Shown here one piece after another: positions 16,304 through 24,142 of a DNA stretch of 64,000 bases. A program made the translations under genes and the position numbers. Location of the stretch: NCBI RefSeq assembly GCF_036577625.1, contig NZ_JARBDC010000033.1, positions 79,771 through 143,770 on the forward strand. The letters are read 5' to 3'. Below the pieces are notes generated by a model. The model did no database searches. It was not told where the DNA came from and saw nothing but the letters and a program-made list of their open reading frames with translations. This DNA comes from Paenibacillus_AB sp036577625. Lineage in GTDB: Bacteria; Bacillota; Bacilli; Paenibacillales; NBRC-103111. Every line of letters begins with the position of its first letter. Within the stretch, counting starts at the first letter, position 1.

Positions 16304-16316
16304 GTTACCTGGTAAC
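16304..16316. promoter_or_regulatory. Perfect dyad in the Gfo/Idh-AraC divergent promoter region
   Basis: GTTACC-T-GGTAAC, a perfect 13-base inverted repeat within a very AT-rich gap (16229-16346). Its position between a sugar-dehydrogenase operon and a divergent AraC regulator makes it an operator candidate. Confidence 0.45.
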
Positions 16317-16346
16317 ACGATATTGTCATCGTATGGGGGGGGCGAC

Positions 16347-17198
16347 ATGGTCCACAATATCCGGCTGCTGCCGACGCAGCCGCATCGGCGTTTTTTTTGT
16401 TGGCCGGTTTCGGTCGGGAGATTTAAAGGCGATCCGCATCACAGCATTCATCGGAGCAAAGGGGCGATCAACGAATTCAATATTCATTTCGTCGCCGGCG
16501 GGAAAGGATATGTCGAAATCGACGGGGTCGTGCATATGATGCACGCGGGCAGCGCCTTTTTGTTTTTTCCGTTGGAGGAGCAAAGGTACTACAGCTCGGA
16601 GGATGAGCCGTGGGACGTCAGATGGGTGCATTTTTACGGGGACAAGCTGCAGGAATTCATGATGGAGCACGGCTTTCACCGTTCCACGCTATGGTCGTTT
16701 CATCAACTGGATCCGGTCGCGGAAGCGCACGAAGCGCTGTATGGAGAGGCGCTCCGGCATAACATCCTGCACGAGACGAAGCTGTCCGCGCTGACGTACG
16801 CGTTTCTCGTGGAGTTTATGGGGCAGGCGGCGCCTTTTGAAGGCGCCAGAAGCGCCGTCAGGACCGATCGGATCACCGGGCTGCTGCCGCGAATGCAGGA
16901 GAAGGCTCGCGAGCCGTTCGACTTGGCGTATTGGGCGGAGCAGGCCGGCGTCAGCCCGTTTTACTTTTGCAAGCTGTTCCGCAATGCGACGCGGACGACG
17001 CCGCTCGATTTCGTCACGCTTTGCCGGATGCAGCTCGGCAAGCAGCTGCTGCTGGAACGCCCGGAACAGCCGGTAAAAGAGATCGCGGCCGAAGTCGGTT
17101 ATAGTAGCGCGAGCTATTTCAACAAAAAATTTATCGAGCACGAAGGGATGACGCCGACCGAATTCCGCGAGCTGTATTTGAAGAAGGAGTCGTCGTAA
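16347..17198 (+). CDS. AraC family transcriptional regulator (283 aa)
   Basis: N-terminal cupin-type sensor (INEFNIHFVAGGKGYVEIDG, then a HAGSAFLFFP strand) and a C-terminal double helix-turn-helix AraC DNA-binding domain of about 95 residues. Both helices are visible: LAYWAEQAGVSPFYFCKLFR and VKEIAAEVGYSSASYFNKKF, the second leading to the MTPTEFRE end motif. ATG 16347 lies just after an eight-base G run. Probably activates the divergent Gfo/Idh-aldo/keto reductase operon in response to a sugar; the ligand is unknown. Confidence 0.87.
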   Translation: MVHNIRLLPTQPHRRFFCWPVSVGRFKGDPHHSIHRSKGAINEFNIHFVAGGKGYVEIDGVVHMMHAGSAFLFFPLEEQRYYSSEDEPWDVRWVHFYGDKLQEFMMEHGFHRSTLWSFHQLDPVAEAHEALYGEALRHNILHETKLSALTYAFLVEFMGQAAPFEGARSAVRTDRITGLLPRMQEKAREPFDLAYWAEQAGVSPFYFCKLFRNATRTTPLDFVTLCRMQLGKQLLLERPEQPVKEIAAEVGYSSASYFNKKFIEHEGMTPTEFRELYLKKESS

Positions 17199-17202
17199 AC
17201 GC

Positions 17203-17231
17203 AAAACGGCCCGGTCGTTCGAACCGGGCCG
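17203..17231 (-). terminator. Terminator of the second aldo/keto reductase gene
   Basis: CGGCCCGGT/ACCGGGCCG stem (17207-17231) with TTTT on the minus strand. It may also stop the AraC transcript. Confidence 0.65.
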
Positions 17232-17238
17232 CACAGGA

Positions 17239-18072
17239 TCAGAAGTTGAAATTGTCCGGATCGGGACCGACCCGGCGGTTCTCGTTCAGCTCGTCGATGC
17301 GCCGCATGTCGTCCGCGGACAGCTCGAAATCGAAAATGTCCGCATTTTCGCGGATACGTTCGGGCGTGACCGACTTCGGAATGGTGACGACGCCGTTTTG
17401 AACGTCCCAGCGCAAAATAATTTGCGCCGGCGTTTTGCGGTGCTTCGCCGCCAGCTCCTTCATCAGCTCGTGATCGAGCAGCTCCTTGCCCTGCATAAGC
17501 GGACTCCACGCTTCCAGTTGAATGCCCCGGTCGCGGCAATAGTTCAGCAGCGAACGCTGGGACAGGCGCGGATGGTATTCGACCTGATTGACCATCGGCT
17601 TGATTTCCGCATCCTGCAGCAAATCGTCCAAATGATGCTCGTGGAAATTGCTGACCCCGATCGCGCGGACGCGGCCGTCCTTATACAGCTTCTCTAGCGC
17701 TTTCCACGTTTCTTTATATTTGCCTTTGACCGGCCAATGGATCAAGTACAAGTCGACGTAATCCATGCCGAGCTTTTGCAGGCTCGACTCATACGCGGCC
17801 AGCGCGCTGTCGTACCCTTGATCGGCGTTCCATACTTTGGTCGTGACGAACAGCTCGCCGCGGGGTACGCCGCTCTCGCGCACCGCCTTGCCGACGCCTT
17901 CTTCGTTGCCGTAAGCGGCCGCCGTATCGATGCTCCGATAGCCGGCTTCGATGGCCGTCCTGACGGCGCGTTCCACTTCTCCGCCTTCGGTCACTTTCCA
18001 TACGCCAAGCCCGAGCCAGGGCATGTTCACTCCGTTTGCCAGCGTTACGCCGGACGCCAATTGCTGAGTCAT
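17239..18072 (-). CDS. Aldo/keto reductase, YvgN/YtbE type (277 aa)
   Basis: Compact NADPH-dependent aldo/keto reductase of the bacterial AKR5 type, related to Bacillus YvgN/YtbE glyoxal and 2,5-diketogluconate-type reductases. Tetrad motifs: SIDTAAAYGNEEGVG (Asp, Tyr), FVTTKVWN (Lys) and LYLIHWPVKG (His). The IPKSVTPERIREN segment binds the 2'-phosphate of NADPH. GGAGG lies 7 bases before ATG 18072; the TTG two codons upstream is rejected. It is divergent from the sugar-binding protein leader. Confidence 0.87.
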   Translation of the reverse strand: MTQQLASGVTLANGVNMPWLGLGVWKVTEGGEVERAVRTAIEAGYRSIDTAAAYGNEEGVGKAVRESGVPRGELFVTTKVWNADQGYDSALAAYESSLQKLGMDYVDLYLIHWPVKGKYKETWKALEKLYKDGRVRAIGVSNFHEHHLDDLLQDAEIKPMVNQVEYHPRLSQRSLLNYCRDRGIQLEAWSPLMQGKELLDHELMKELAAKHRKTPAQIILRWDVQNGVVTIPKSVTPERIRENADIFDFELSADDMRRIDELNENRRVGPDPDNFNF

Positions 18073-18198
18073 CGTCAAACCTCCGCTTCATTGGATTGTT
18101 TTGGGTTGCGGCAACGTCTTCAAGATACACCAACGGCCCGCCCGATGCAAATTCGCGGCAAGTCGCCGGAAAAACGCCGTTATCAGCCAACGTAACCA

Positions 18199-18228
18199 TT
18201 GACATTCGCTTCGGTATGTACCTATAAT
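18199..18228 (+). promoter_or_regulatory. Strong sigma-A promoter of the sugar-binding-protein transcript
   Basis: TTGACA (18199-18204), an 18-base spacer and TATAAT (18223-18228). Both hexamers match consensus. It implies a leader of roughly 465 bases before the coding sequence at 18701. Confidence 0.8.
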
Positions 18229-18243
18229 GAGGTGTGGAAGCAG

Positions 18244-18256
18244 GTGGACCATCCAC
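18244..18256. promoter_or_regulatory. Predicted operator 1 (GTGGACCATCCAC)
   Basis: Perfect inverted repeat GTGGA-CCA-TCCAC just downstream of the TATAAT box, near the expected transcript start. It shares GTGG-N4-TCCAC with sites at 18360 and 20189; the likely binding protein is the GntR/LacI hybrid at 20228. Confidence 0.65.
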
Positions 18257-18260
18257 TTCG

Positions 18261-18357
18261 ATTGGGAAAGCGATTATTAATGGGGATAACGCTTATACAA
18301 TTGGGATAGCGATTTTTAGTTGGGATAGCGATTTTCAGTTGGGATAGCGCTTACTTT
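18261..18357 (+). repeat. Five near-tandem 19-bp repeats in the leader
   Basis: Copies begin at 18262, 18281, 18301, 18320 and 18339 (steps 19, 20, 19, 19). Consensus TTGGGATAGCGATTTT; each has a central CG flanked by AT-rich halves, and copies 1, 2 and 5 (AAAGCGATTA, ATAACGCTTA, ATAGCGCTTA) resemble weak cre sites. Confidence 0.75.
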
Positions 18358-18359
18358 TC

Positions 18360-18372
18360 GTGGCTGGTCCAC
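18360..18372. promoter_or_regulatory. Predicted operator 2 (GTGGCTGGTCCAC)
   Basis: Second GTGG-N4-TCCAC match, directly after the five-copy repeat array. Together with operator 1 it brackets the array at a distance of 116 bases. Confidence 0.6.
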
Positions 18373-18700
18373 CAACCAAATCAAAACAAGGAGGTCGAGA
18401 GCTTTCAAAAACGATCGCGCCGAATGAGGCGGAAAGGGTGATGCCGGATTCAATTGTAAGCGCATTCGCATTCCCGCTCGCATGGGCGGTTTGCGACATT
18501 CGTGCGCTTGCCGAAGCGAAAAAGAACGAGTACCGGGGAGATCGCATCCGCTGCGAAAGGTCGCGTTCCCGCCGGTACCCGCATTGCGCATTGTTGCCGG
18601 TCCGAAGCGGCCCGGACAACAACCCGGACTTCATTGTGGCACAGCGAACGTCGTCAGGCAACCCGTTCCAACGAACGAGTCCGAACGGCGAATTGAAACG
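18373..18700 (+). other. Leader segment with an orphan Shine-Dalgarno sequence
   Basis: About 330 bases between operator 2 and the sugar-binding protein. AAGGAGG at 18388-18394 is a perfect ribosome binding site but no start codon lies within 12 bases after it. A frame of about 114 codons spans the region but its composition does not look like a protein. Nothing else is identified. Confidence 0.5.
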
Positions 18701-20035
18701 ATGACAAAGGTGGGGATTCCGATTTCGATAGCTGCCGATAAAAAAACGGTTCTCGTCGCCGCTTGCGCGATGCTGGCCGGCCTGCTGGCCGGCTGCGGCG
18801 GGAGCCGGGAGACGGGCGGGACGCCGGCGGATAACAAAGAGAAAGCGCCGGAGCCCGTCACGCTGACCCTTACGCCGTACTTTTTGAACATGACCGACGA
18901 AGAATACGACGAAGTGATGATAAAGCCGTTGAAGGCGAAATATCCGCACATTACGCTGAACATTAACAAGGAGGACATCACGAAGCTGGTAACGGCGGGG
19001 CAGACGCCGGACATCGTGTACGGGGCCAACTCCAGATTTTCGGTTCTCCAGGACCTCGATTTGCCGTACGATTTGCGCGAATTCGCGAAAACGTACAAAG
19101 TCGACCTGAACAAATTCGCCAGCCCGAACATCGACTGGATCAAGGAGCTCGGTCCGAAAGGCGAATTGTATGCGCTTCCGTTCGCGCTCAATCATATGGC
19201 GCTTTTTTACAACAAAGATTTGTTCGACAAGCGCGGCGTTCCGTACCCGAAGGACGGCCTGTTTTGGGACGAATACGTCGATATCGTCAAAAAAATGACG
19301 TACAGCGAAGGCGGCGTACAATTTCGCGGCAGTCTTCCCCCGAACCCGGAAACGTTCGCCCGCATGAAATCGCAGCCACTCGTCGACGCAAGCGCGAACA
19401 AAGCGTTGGTGAATACGCCGCAGTTCAAGCCGCTGCTCGAGCTCGTGCAGCAGTTTTACCAAATTCCGGGGATGGTCGTCAATTTCCAGAAGCCGCCCGG
19501 ACTCGACAGCTTTTTCAAAGACCAGCAAACCGCGATGTTCATGAACTGGATCCCGGATTCGCTCGGCCTGCTGCAAAAAAACGGGGCGCTCTTTCCGTTC
19601 GACCTCGTCGGCGCGCCGACGTTCCGCGATAATCCGGGGATTACGATCGATCCCGGCGCGCAGCTGATGATCGTGACGAAGACGTCGAAGCACAAGGAAG
19701 AAGCGTTTAAGGTGATCGAATTTTTGACGTCGCCGGACGTGCAGACGATATTGAACAAAAAAAGCCGGCTGACCGCGCTCGCCGACGAATCGATCCGCAA
19801 AGACTTTTTGTCCGAGCTGCCGCTGGCGAAAGGGAAAAACATCCAAGGCGCGCTGAAGGTCAAGCCGGCGAAAATGGCGCCGCCGAATCCGTACCACGTC
19901 GCGGTCGCTGGCAAAGTAAACGCTCTGGCCGACGTTATCGTCGCCGGGACGAAAGATATCAACACGATGCTGCGGGAAACGCAGGAAAGCGCCGACAAGG
20001 CGATCGCCGAGGAAGCCGCGCGCCGTCAAAAATAA
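18701..20035 (+). CDS. ABC sugar transporter substrate-binding lipoprotein (444 aa)
   Basis: Extracellular solute-binding protein of family 1 (carbohydrate uptake). Residues 14-32 form a lipoprotein signal ending in the lipobox LLAGC (Cys32), after an unusually long N-region. The mature part has the family features: TLTPYFLNMT strand, GQTPDIVYGANSRF, YALPFALNHMALFYNKDLFDK and a WDEYVDIVKKM helix. Length is normal. ATG 18701 has no clear ribosome binding site. No permease or ATPase gene lies beside it, so it must share a transporter encoded elsewhere or act as a sensor partner. Likely controlled by the downstream GntR/LacI hybrid through the GTGG-N4-TCCAC sites. Confidence 0.82.
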   Translation: MTKVGIPISIAADKKTVLVAACAMLAGLLAGCGGSRETGGTPADNKEKAPEPVTLTLTPYFLNMTDEEYDEVMIKPLKAKYPHITLNINKEDITKLVTAGQTPDIVYGANSRFSVLQDLDLPYDLREFAKTYKVDLNKFASPNIDWIKELGPKGELYALPFALNHMALFYNKDLFDKRGVPYPKDGLFWDEYVDIVKKMTYSEGGVQFRGSLPPNPETFARMKSQPLVDASANKALVNTPQFKPLLELVQQFYQIPGMVVNFQKPPGLDSFFKDQQTAMFMNWIPDSLGLLQKNGALFPFDLVGAPTFRDNPGITIDPGAQLMIVTKTSKHKEEAFKVIEFLTSPDVQTILNKKSRLTALADESIRKDFLSELPLAKGKNIQGALKVKPAKMAPPNPYHVAVAGKVNALADVIVAGTKDINTMLRETQESADKAIAEEAARRQK

Positions 20036-20071
20036 CGGCGGCCGACCTTCCGAAGGAGGAACCGGACCGAA

Positions 20072-20117
20072 GCCGGCAGGATCGGATGAGGGGTACGACA
20101 CACGTCCGCCTGCCGGC
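20072..20117 (+). terminator. Stem-loop after the sugar-binding-protein gene
   Basis: GCCGGCAGG (20072-20080) and CCTGCCGGC (20109-20117) form a 9-bp stem with a 28-base loop. The following T-run is weak, so termination is only probable. Confidence 0.45.
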
Positions 20118-20154
20118 CGTTCCCGTTTTCGGATCGCACGATCTGCCGCGATTA

Positions 20155-20201
20155 TTGCGAACCTGCCGGCAATCGCCTATAATGAGTGGTGGTCAGTCCA
20201 C
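20155..20201 (+). promoter_or_regulatory. Promoter and predicted operator 3 of the GntR/LacI gene
   Basis: TTGCGA (20155-20160), 17-base spacer and TATAAT (20178-20183). GTGGTCAGTCCAC at 20189-20201 overlaps the start of transcription, inside a larger dyad GAGTGG-N8-CCACTC at 20184-20203. The layout matches the promoter at 18199 and supports autorepression. Confidence 0.7.
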
Positions 20202-20227
20202 TCGCCAACGACGCTGGAGATGAACGA

Positions 20228-21307
20228 ATGAAATTCGACAACAGCTTTTTATATGATAAAATCAAACGGTTTTTGCGCGAAGATATATTGAACAAGGCCG
20301 AAGCCGGCAGCGAGGTCCGGCTGAAATCCGAAAGGGACATGGCCGAAGAAATGAACGTGAGCCGGTTCAGCGTCAACAAGGCGATCTCCGAGCTGGTTGC
20401 GGAAGGATATTTGGTCAAGCGAAGAGGCATCGGCGTTTTCATTCCCCCGAAGGAGCAGCTCGATACGCTCCGGCAGGCGGCGAATACGATCGCCGTCATA
20501 TTCCCCGACATATCGGTTTACTATTTCGGCGATATTTACCGCGAATTCGAACATATCGCCACCGAGCGAAACTATAAGCTGGCCGTTTCGTTGGCCGGCC
20601 AGGATCCCGACGAGGAGAGGGCGATCCTGAACGCCATCCCGGGCCAATCGGTACGGGGCGTCATCGCCGCTCCGCACTTGAGCGGCCGCAACGCCGGGCT
20701 GTACGAGCAGCTTCACCGGTCCGGCATCCCGGTCGTGCTCATCGCGAGAATTCACGCCGACATGGATCATTTGCCGTACGTCGTATTCAATCAAAGCGAA
20801 GGATGCTACGAGGGCGCGACGCTTTTGCTGAAGCAGGGGCGAAGCGGCCTGTTATATATCGGCGACTACCCGGAAAGCTATTTGTCCGGGCTGCGCCAGG
20901 TCGGCATGCGGCAGGCGGCGGAAAGCCGCGGGATCGAAAGCCGGGAGCTGTTCAACAACGACCCCGATTTCGAACGAAAGCTGCTGAGCTGCGTAAAGGA
21001 TCGCGGTGTCGACGGAATCGTCGCCTTCAACGATTTGATCGCGATCCGCGCCATGAATGTTCTAATCAAAAGCGGCGTCCGCGTGCCGGACGACGTCGCC
21101 GTACTCGGCTACGACAATTCGTCGCATGCGGAAATCGCGTTCGTCCCGCTCACGTCGGTGAAGTTCGACAAGCGCGGCTTGGCCCGCGCCGCCTTCGACA
21201 CGCTCGAACGGCTGATCGACGGACGCGAAGCGCCGAAGAAGCAGGTCGTCGCGACCGAGCTCGTCGTCCGGGAATCGACGCGTCCTTCCGTCAAAACGAA
21301 GTCGTAA
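20228..21307 (+). CDS. GntR-LacI hybrid transcriptional regulator, AraR-like (359 aa)
   Basis: N-terminal GntR-type winged helix-turn-helix (residues about 1-75: FLYDKIKRFLREDI, LKSERDMAEEMNVSRFSVNKAISEL, GYLVKRRGIGVFI) joined to a C-terminal periplasmic-binding-protein-like sensor of the LacI/GalR type (from about residue 88: TIAVIFPDISVYYFG, ending with the VATELVVRES motif). The same architecture is found in AraR of Bacillus. GGAGA precedes ATG 20228. It probably represses its own gene and the sugar-binding-protein gene through GTGG-N4-TCCAC sites, with a sugar as inducer; the sugar is unknown. Confidence 0.88.
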   Translation: MKFDNSFLYDKIKRFLREDILNKAEAGSEVRLKSERDMAEEMNVSRFSVNKAISELVAEGYLVKRRGIGVFIPPKEQLDTLRQAANTIAVIFPDISVYYFGDIYREFEHIATERNYKLAVSLAGQDPDEERAILNAIPGQSVRGVIAAPHLSGRNAGLYEQLHRSGIPVVLIARIHADMDHLPYVVFNQSEGCYEGATLLLKQGRSGLLYIGDYPESYLSGLRQVGMRQAAESRGIESRELFNNDPDFERKLLSCVKDRGVDGIVAFNDLIAIRAMNVLIKSGVRVPDDVAVLGYDNSSHAEIAFVPLTSVKFDKRGLARAAFDTLERLIDGREAPKKQVVATELVVRESTRPSVKTKS

Positions 21308-21410
21308 CGGAAAAGAATTCGTTCCCTGCGGCTGCCGGGCGAACGACCGTCATTGATCGGAGCCGATCCGCCGGAACGGCTCTTATTACGCGCCGCGAGG
21401 AGAGAAGCGC

Positions 21411-22298
21411 ATGGGCTCGGTTTACGACGCGTTCGCAACGCATCCGCTCGTCCCGTACATCCGCCAGGCGGATTTTGCGGTCCGTTATCCTTACCGGCAC
21501 GGAGAGCGTCGTCTGCTCGATTACTTGCTCATTTACGTGCAGGAGGGCAGCTTTCATCTTCATGTCGAAGGGCGGGATTACCGGCTGCGCGACGGCGACT
21601 TTTGCCTCGTGCAGCCCGGCGAGCTGCACCGGTTCGAAGGAACGACCGACACGATTACGCCGTTCGCCCATCTCGACCTGTTTTACAACCCGCTGCGCGA
21701 ATCCGCCTTCCCGACGAAGCCGGGACAGGTGGCGCTCGACGGGCTGGAGCATCTGATGCAGCCGAGGCTGAACGATTTCGACGATTTGCATGTTCCGGTG
21801 CAGCTGTTTCCCGCGGACGCCCCGCATTTTCGCGATACGTTTTTGAAAGCGATTGCGCTGTGGAAGGAGCAGACGCAGCTCGCCATGCTGGAAGCGCAGC
21901 AGCTGGCCGCGGAAGTCGTTCTCATGCTGCTGAAAACCTACGATACGAAAGGAACGTCCCCCGTCCAGTCCGGCCCGCTCAACTGGGTGACGTCCTATTG
22001 CTCGCTGCATTTGTCCGAGCGGCTGACGGTGGAGCGGATGGCGCGGCAGGCGAAGCTGTCGCCGTCCCGGTTTACGGTTCTGTTCCGGCAAACGTTCGGG
22101 CAGACGCCTTATCAATACGTGCTGCGCATGCGGGTGAAGCACGCCTGCGACCTGCTGTCCGGCTCGACCCGCCCGCTGTCGGAAATCGCCGAGCTGTGCG
22201 GGTTTGCCGACGTGCACCATCTGACGAAGGCGTTCAAAAAAAGCACCGGCCATTCGCCCGCCGCCTATCGCCGCTTCCATGCGGAACATCGCCCATAA
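21411..22298 (+). CDS. AraC family transcriptional regulator (295 aa)
   Basis: Cupin-type N-terminal sensor (DYLLIYVQEGSFHLHVEG, DGDFCLVQPGELHRF) plus a C-terminal AraC domain (LTVERMARQAKLSPSRFTVLFRQTFG and LSEIAELCGFADVHHLTKAFKKSTG, closing HSPAAYRRF). Length and layout are normal. GAGGAGAG precedes ATG 21411. It lies between the GntR/LacI regulator and a phytanoyl-CoA dioxygenase family gene in the same direction; it probably controls the latter. Confidence 0.86.
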   Translation: MGSVYDAFATHPLVPYIRQADFAVRYPYRHGERRLLDYLLIYVQEGSFHLHVEGRDYRLRDGDFCLVQPGELHRFEGTTDTITPFAHLDLFYNPLRESAFPTKPGQVALDGLEHLMQPRLNDFDDLHVPVQLFPADAPHFRDTFLKAIALWKEQTQLAMLEAQQLAAEVVLMLLKTYDTKGTSPVQSGPLNWVTSYCSLHLSERLTVERMARQAKLSPSRFTVLFRQTFGQTPYQYVLRMRVKHACDLLSGSTRPLSEIAELCGFADVHHLTKAFKKSTGHSPAAYRRFHAEHRP

Positions 22299-22406
22299 GC
22301 GGAATGTACCCATAATCGGCTGCATTTCACAAAGAAAAAGCCTCGACCGCTTGCTACAATCGGGATAGATTCATTCATTTTTCCGTAAAAGCGAGGGGAT
22401 GGCTGC

Positions 22407-23258
22407 ATGGAAGCCGAACGATTGCATGCGGGGGCGGGCGAATGGCCCCGCATGGACGACGAATATCCGATTTCGGACGAGCAGGCGGCGTATTATCGCG
22501 AGAAGGGCCATATCGTCCTGCGGCAGGTGGCGAACGCCAGTGAAATCGCCGCATACCGGCCGGCGATCGCCGATTTCGTGCGGGAGCGCAATGTTCATGC
22601 GAAGCCACTGCACGAGCGGGACACGTACGGAAAAGCGTTTATCCAGATCGGCAACTTGTGGACGCAAAACGAGGCGGTACGAACGTTTGTTCTCGCCCGC
22701 CGATTCGCCAAAATCGCCGCCGACTTGATGGGCGTAAGCGGCGTGCGCATTTACCACGACCAGGCGCTGTTCAAAGAGCCGGGAGGCGGCCATACGCCAT
22801 GGCATCAGGATCAGATCTATTGGCCGGTCGATACGTCGGACATGATTACGATGTGGATGCCGCTCGTTCCCGTAAGCGAGCAGGTAGGCTCGATGACGTT
22901 CGCCTCCGGATCGCACAAAGCCGGCTATATCAGCAAAACGGTCATATCGGACGAGTCGCACCGAACGCTGAAGGCCTACATCGATAGCAAAGGGCTGGAG
23001 ACGGTCAACTACGGCGCGCTCGCGGCCGGGGACGCAACGTTTCACGCCGGATGGACGCTTCATTCGGCGCCGGGCAATCCGACCGAAACGATGCGCGAGG
23101 TGATGACGGTCATTTACTACGCGGACGGAGCGCGCGTATTGGAGCCGGACTCGAACGCGCGCAAAAACGATTTGCAGGCATGGTTTCCCGGCCTGAAGCC
23201 CGGGGATCCCGCGGCAAGCCGGTTGAACCCGCTCGTCTATTCGCGGGCCGGGTTTTAG
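22407..23258 (+). CDS. Phytanoyl-CoA dioxygenase (PhyH) family protein (283 aa)
   Basis: Fe(II)/2-oxoglutarate-dependent oxygenase fold. The iron ligands are visible as His133 and Asp135 in PWHQDQ and His219 in WTLHSAPGN; Arg230 in ETMREV is placed to bind 2-oxoglutarate, so the protein should be active. Substrate is unknown: bacterial members hydroxylate many small molecules, and those next to AraC regulators in this group are often tied to carbohydrate loci. GAGGGGATGG precedes ATG 22407. Transcribed from its own promoter or with the AraC gene 108 bases upstream. Confidence 0.85.
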   Translation: MEAERLHAGAGEWPRMDDEYPISDEQAAYYREKGHIVLRQVANASEIAAYRPAIADFVRERNVHAKPLHERDTYGKAFIQIGNLWTQNEAVRTFVLARRFAKIAADLMGVSGVRIYHDQALFKEPGGGHTPWHQDQIYWPVDTSDMITMWMPLVPVSEQVGSMTFASGSHKAGYISKTVISDESHRTLKAYIDSKGLETVNYGALAAGDATFHAGWTLHSAPGNPTETMREVMTVIYYADGARVLEPDSNARKNDLQAWFPGLKPGDPAASRLNPLVYSRAGF

Positions 23259-23418
23259 GCGGGGGCGGCTACGGGGCGAGCCGCTCGAGAACGGCGGCCG
23301 CCTCCGCCCGGCCTGACGGCGATCGAGGCGACAGCGGCGAGCGGCAGGCGGCGGCCGCGGGTGGCTGGACGGGGCATAGCGCGATCTTCCTTTCGTCAGT
23401 TGCGGGAATGACGCCATC

Positions 23419-23436
23419 GTACCATACAATTGGTAC
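23419..23436. promoter_or_regulatory. Isolated perfect dyad GTACCA-N6-TGGTAC
   Basis: Perfect 6-bp arms in the gap between two convergent genes, where no promoter is needed. No function is assigned. Confidence 0.35.
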
Positions 23437-23463
23437 ACAGTTATGACGGCTTGGCACAATGCG

Positions 23464-23501
23464 AATAAACCCGGCCTCCTCCAGGAGGAGCCGGGTTTAT
23501 T
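23464..23501. terminator. Bidirectional terminator between convergent genes
   Basis: AATAAACCCGGC and GCCGGGTTTATT arms with a further CTCC/GGAG pairing inside; AT-rich tails on both strands. It lies between the PhyH gene and a minus-strand secreted-protein gene. Confidence 0.75.
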
Positions 23502-23519
23502 GCCGCTGTCGGGCGCCGG

Positions 23520-24053
23520 TCAGAACGGCAGCGTCTCCTGCTCGGACGTCGTCTGCTTGGCGTCTTTCGGATGCCGTTCTTTGTGCTTGTCCCAATCTTT
23601 CCAATCTTTTTTTTCGACGAGTCTTTTCATATGCTCGGGCAGCTTTTCCTTGATCCGATCCGCCTTTTCCTGCGGAAGCTTGCCGTCTTTGACCGCTTCG
23701 TCGATTTTTTGCAGCCGGATCGCGGTCATTTTGTCGATGAGCGCGGACGGCTCGATCCCTTTCGCCTTGGCGACCTCGGCGATGCTTTTGCCGCTCTCGA
23801 GCTGCTTCTTCAGCTCGTCGACGCCGATCCCGATCGCCGCCGCAGCGTCCTCGAACAGGAAAAACCGTTTGTGCCCGTGCTTTTCGTCGCGGGTCCCTTT
23901 GGATTCGGGGGCTTCCTGCCTCGTCTCCGGGGAAGTCGGGTGCCGGCCGGAAGCGCTCGCCTGCACGCCGAGCGCCGAAAACGCGATAGTCCCCGACATA
24001 CCGAGGACGAATGTACCGAACGCGATCCGTTTAAGCGTGTTTCGGGCGTTCAT
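23520..24053 (-). CDS. Secreted helical protein, unknown function (177 aa)
   Basis: N-terminal signal peptide (MNARNTLKRIAFGTFVLG then SGTIAFSALGVQASA), a charged linker with a HGH motif, then an all-helical charged region. Residues about 70-105 (AAAAIGIGVDELKKQLESG, SIAEVAKAKGI) resemble a repeated small helical unit found in secreted Bacillota proteins that may bind another protein or the cell wall. The tail is lysine-rich. AAAGGTGATG precedes ATG 24053. I do not recognise a named family. Confidence 0.65.
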   Translation of the reverse strand: MNARNTLKRIAFGTFVLGMSGTIAFSALGVQASASGRHPTSPETRQEAPESKGTRDEKHGHKRFFLFEDAAAAIGIGVDELKKQLESGKSIAEVAKAKGIEPSALIDKMTAIRLQKIDEAVKDGKLPQEKADRIKEKLPEHMKRLVEKKDWKDWDKHKERHPKDAKQTTSEQETLPF

Positions 24054-24142
24054 GGAACATCACCTTTCCTTTCGTCGAAAGTCCCGTATAGTTTGTTCCA
24101 AACTTTGGACATTCATGCGACGAAAATGAAAGGCGGCTTCGG

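Noticed and set aside
18360..18704. 114-codon frame between operator 2 and the sugar-binding-protein gene
   Set aside because: Its ATG or GTG starts lack a matching binding site, the sequence does not look like a protein, and the region carries leader elements.
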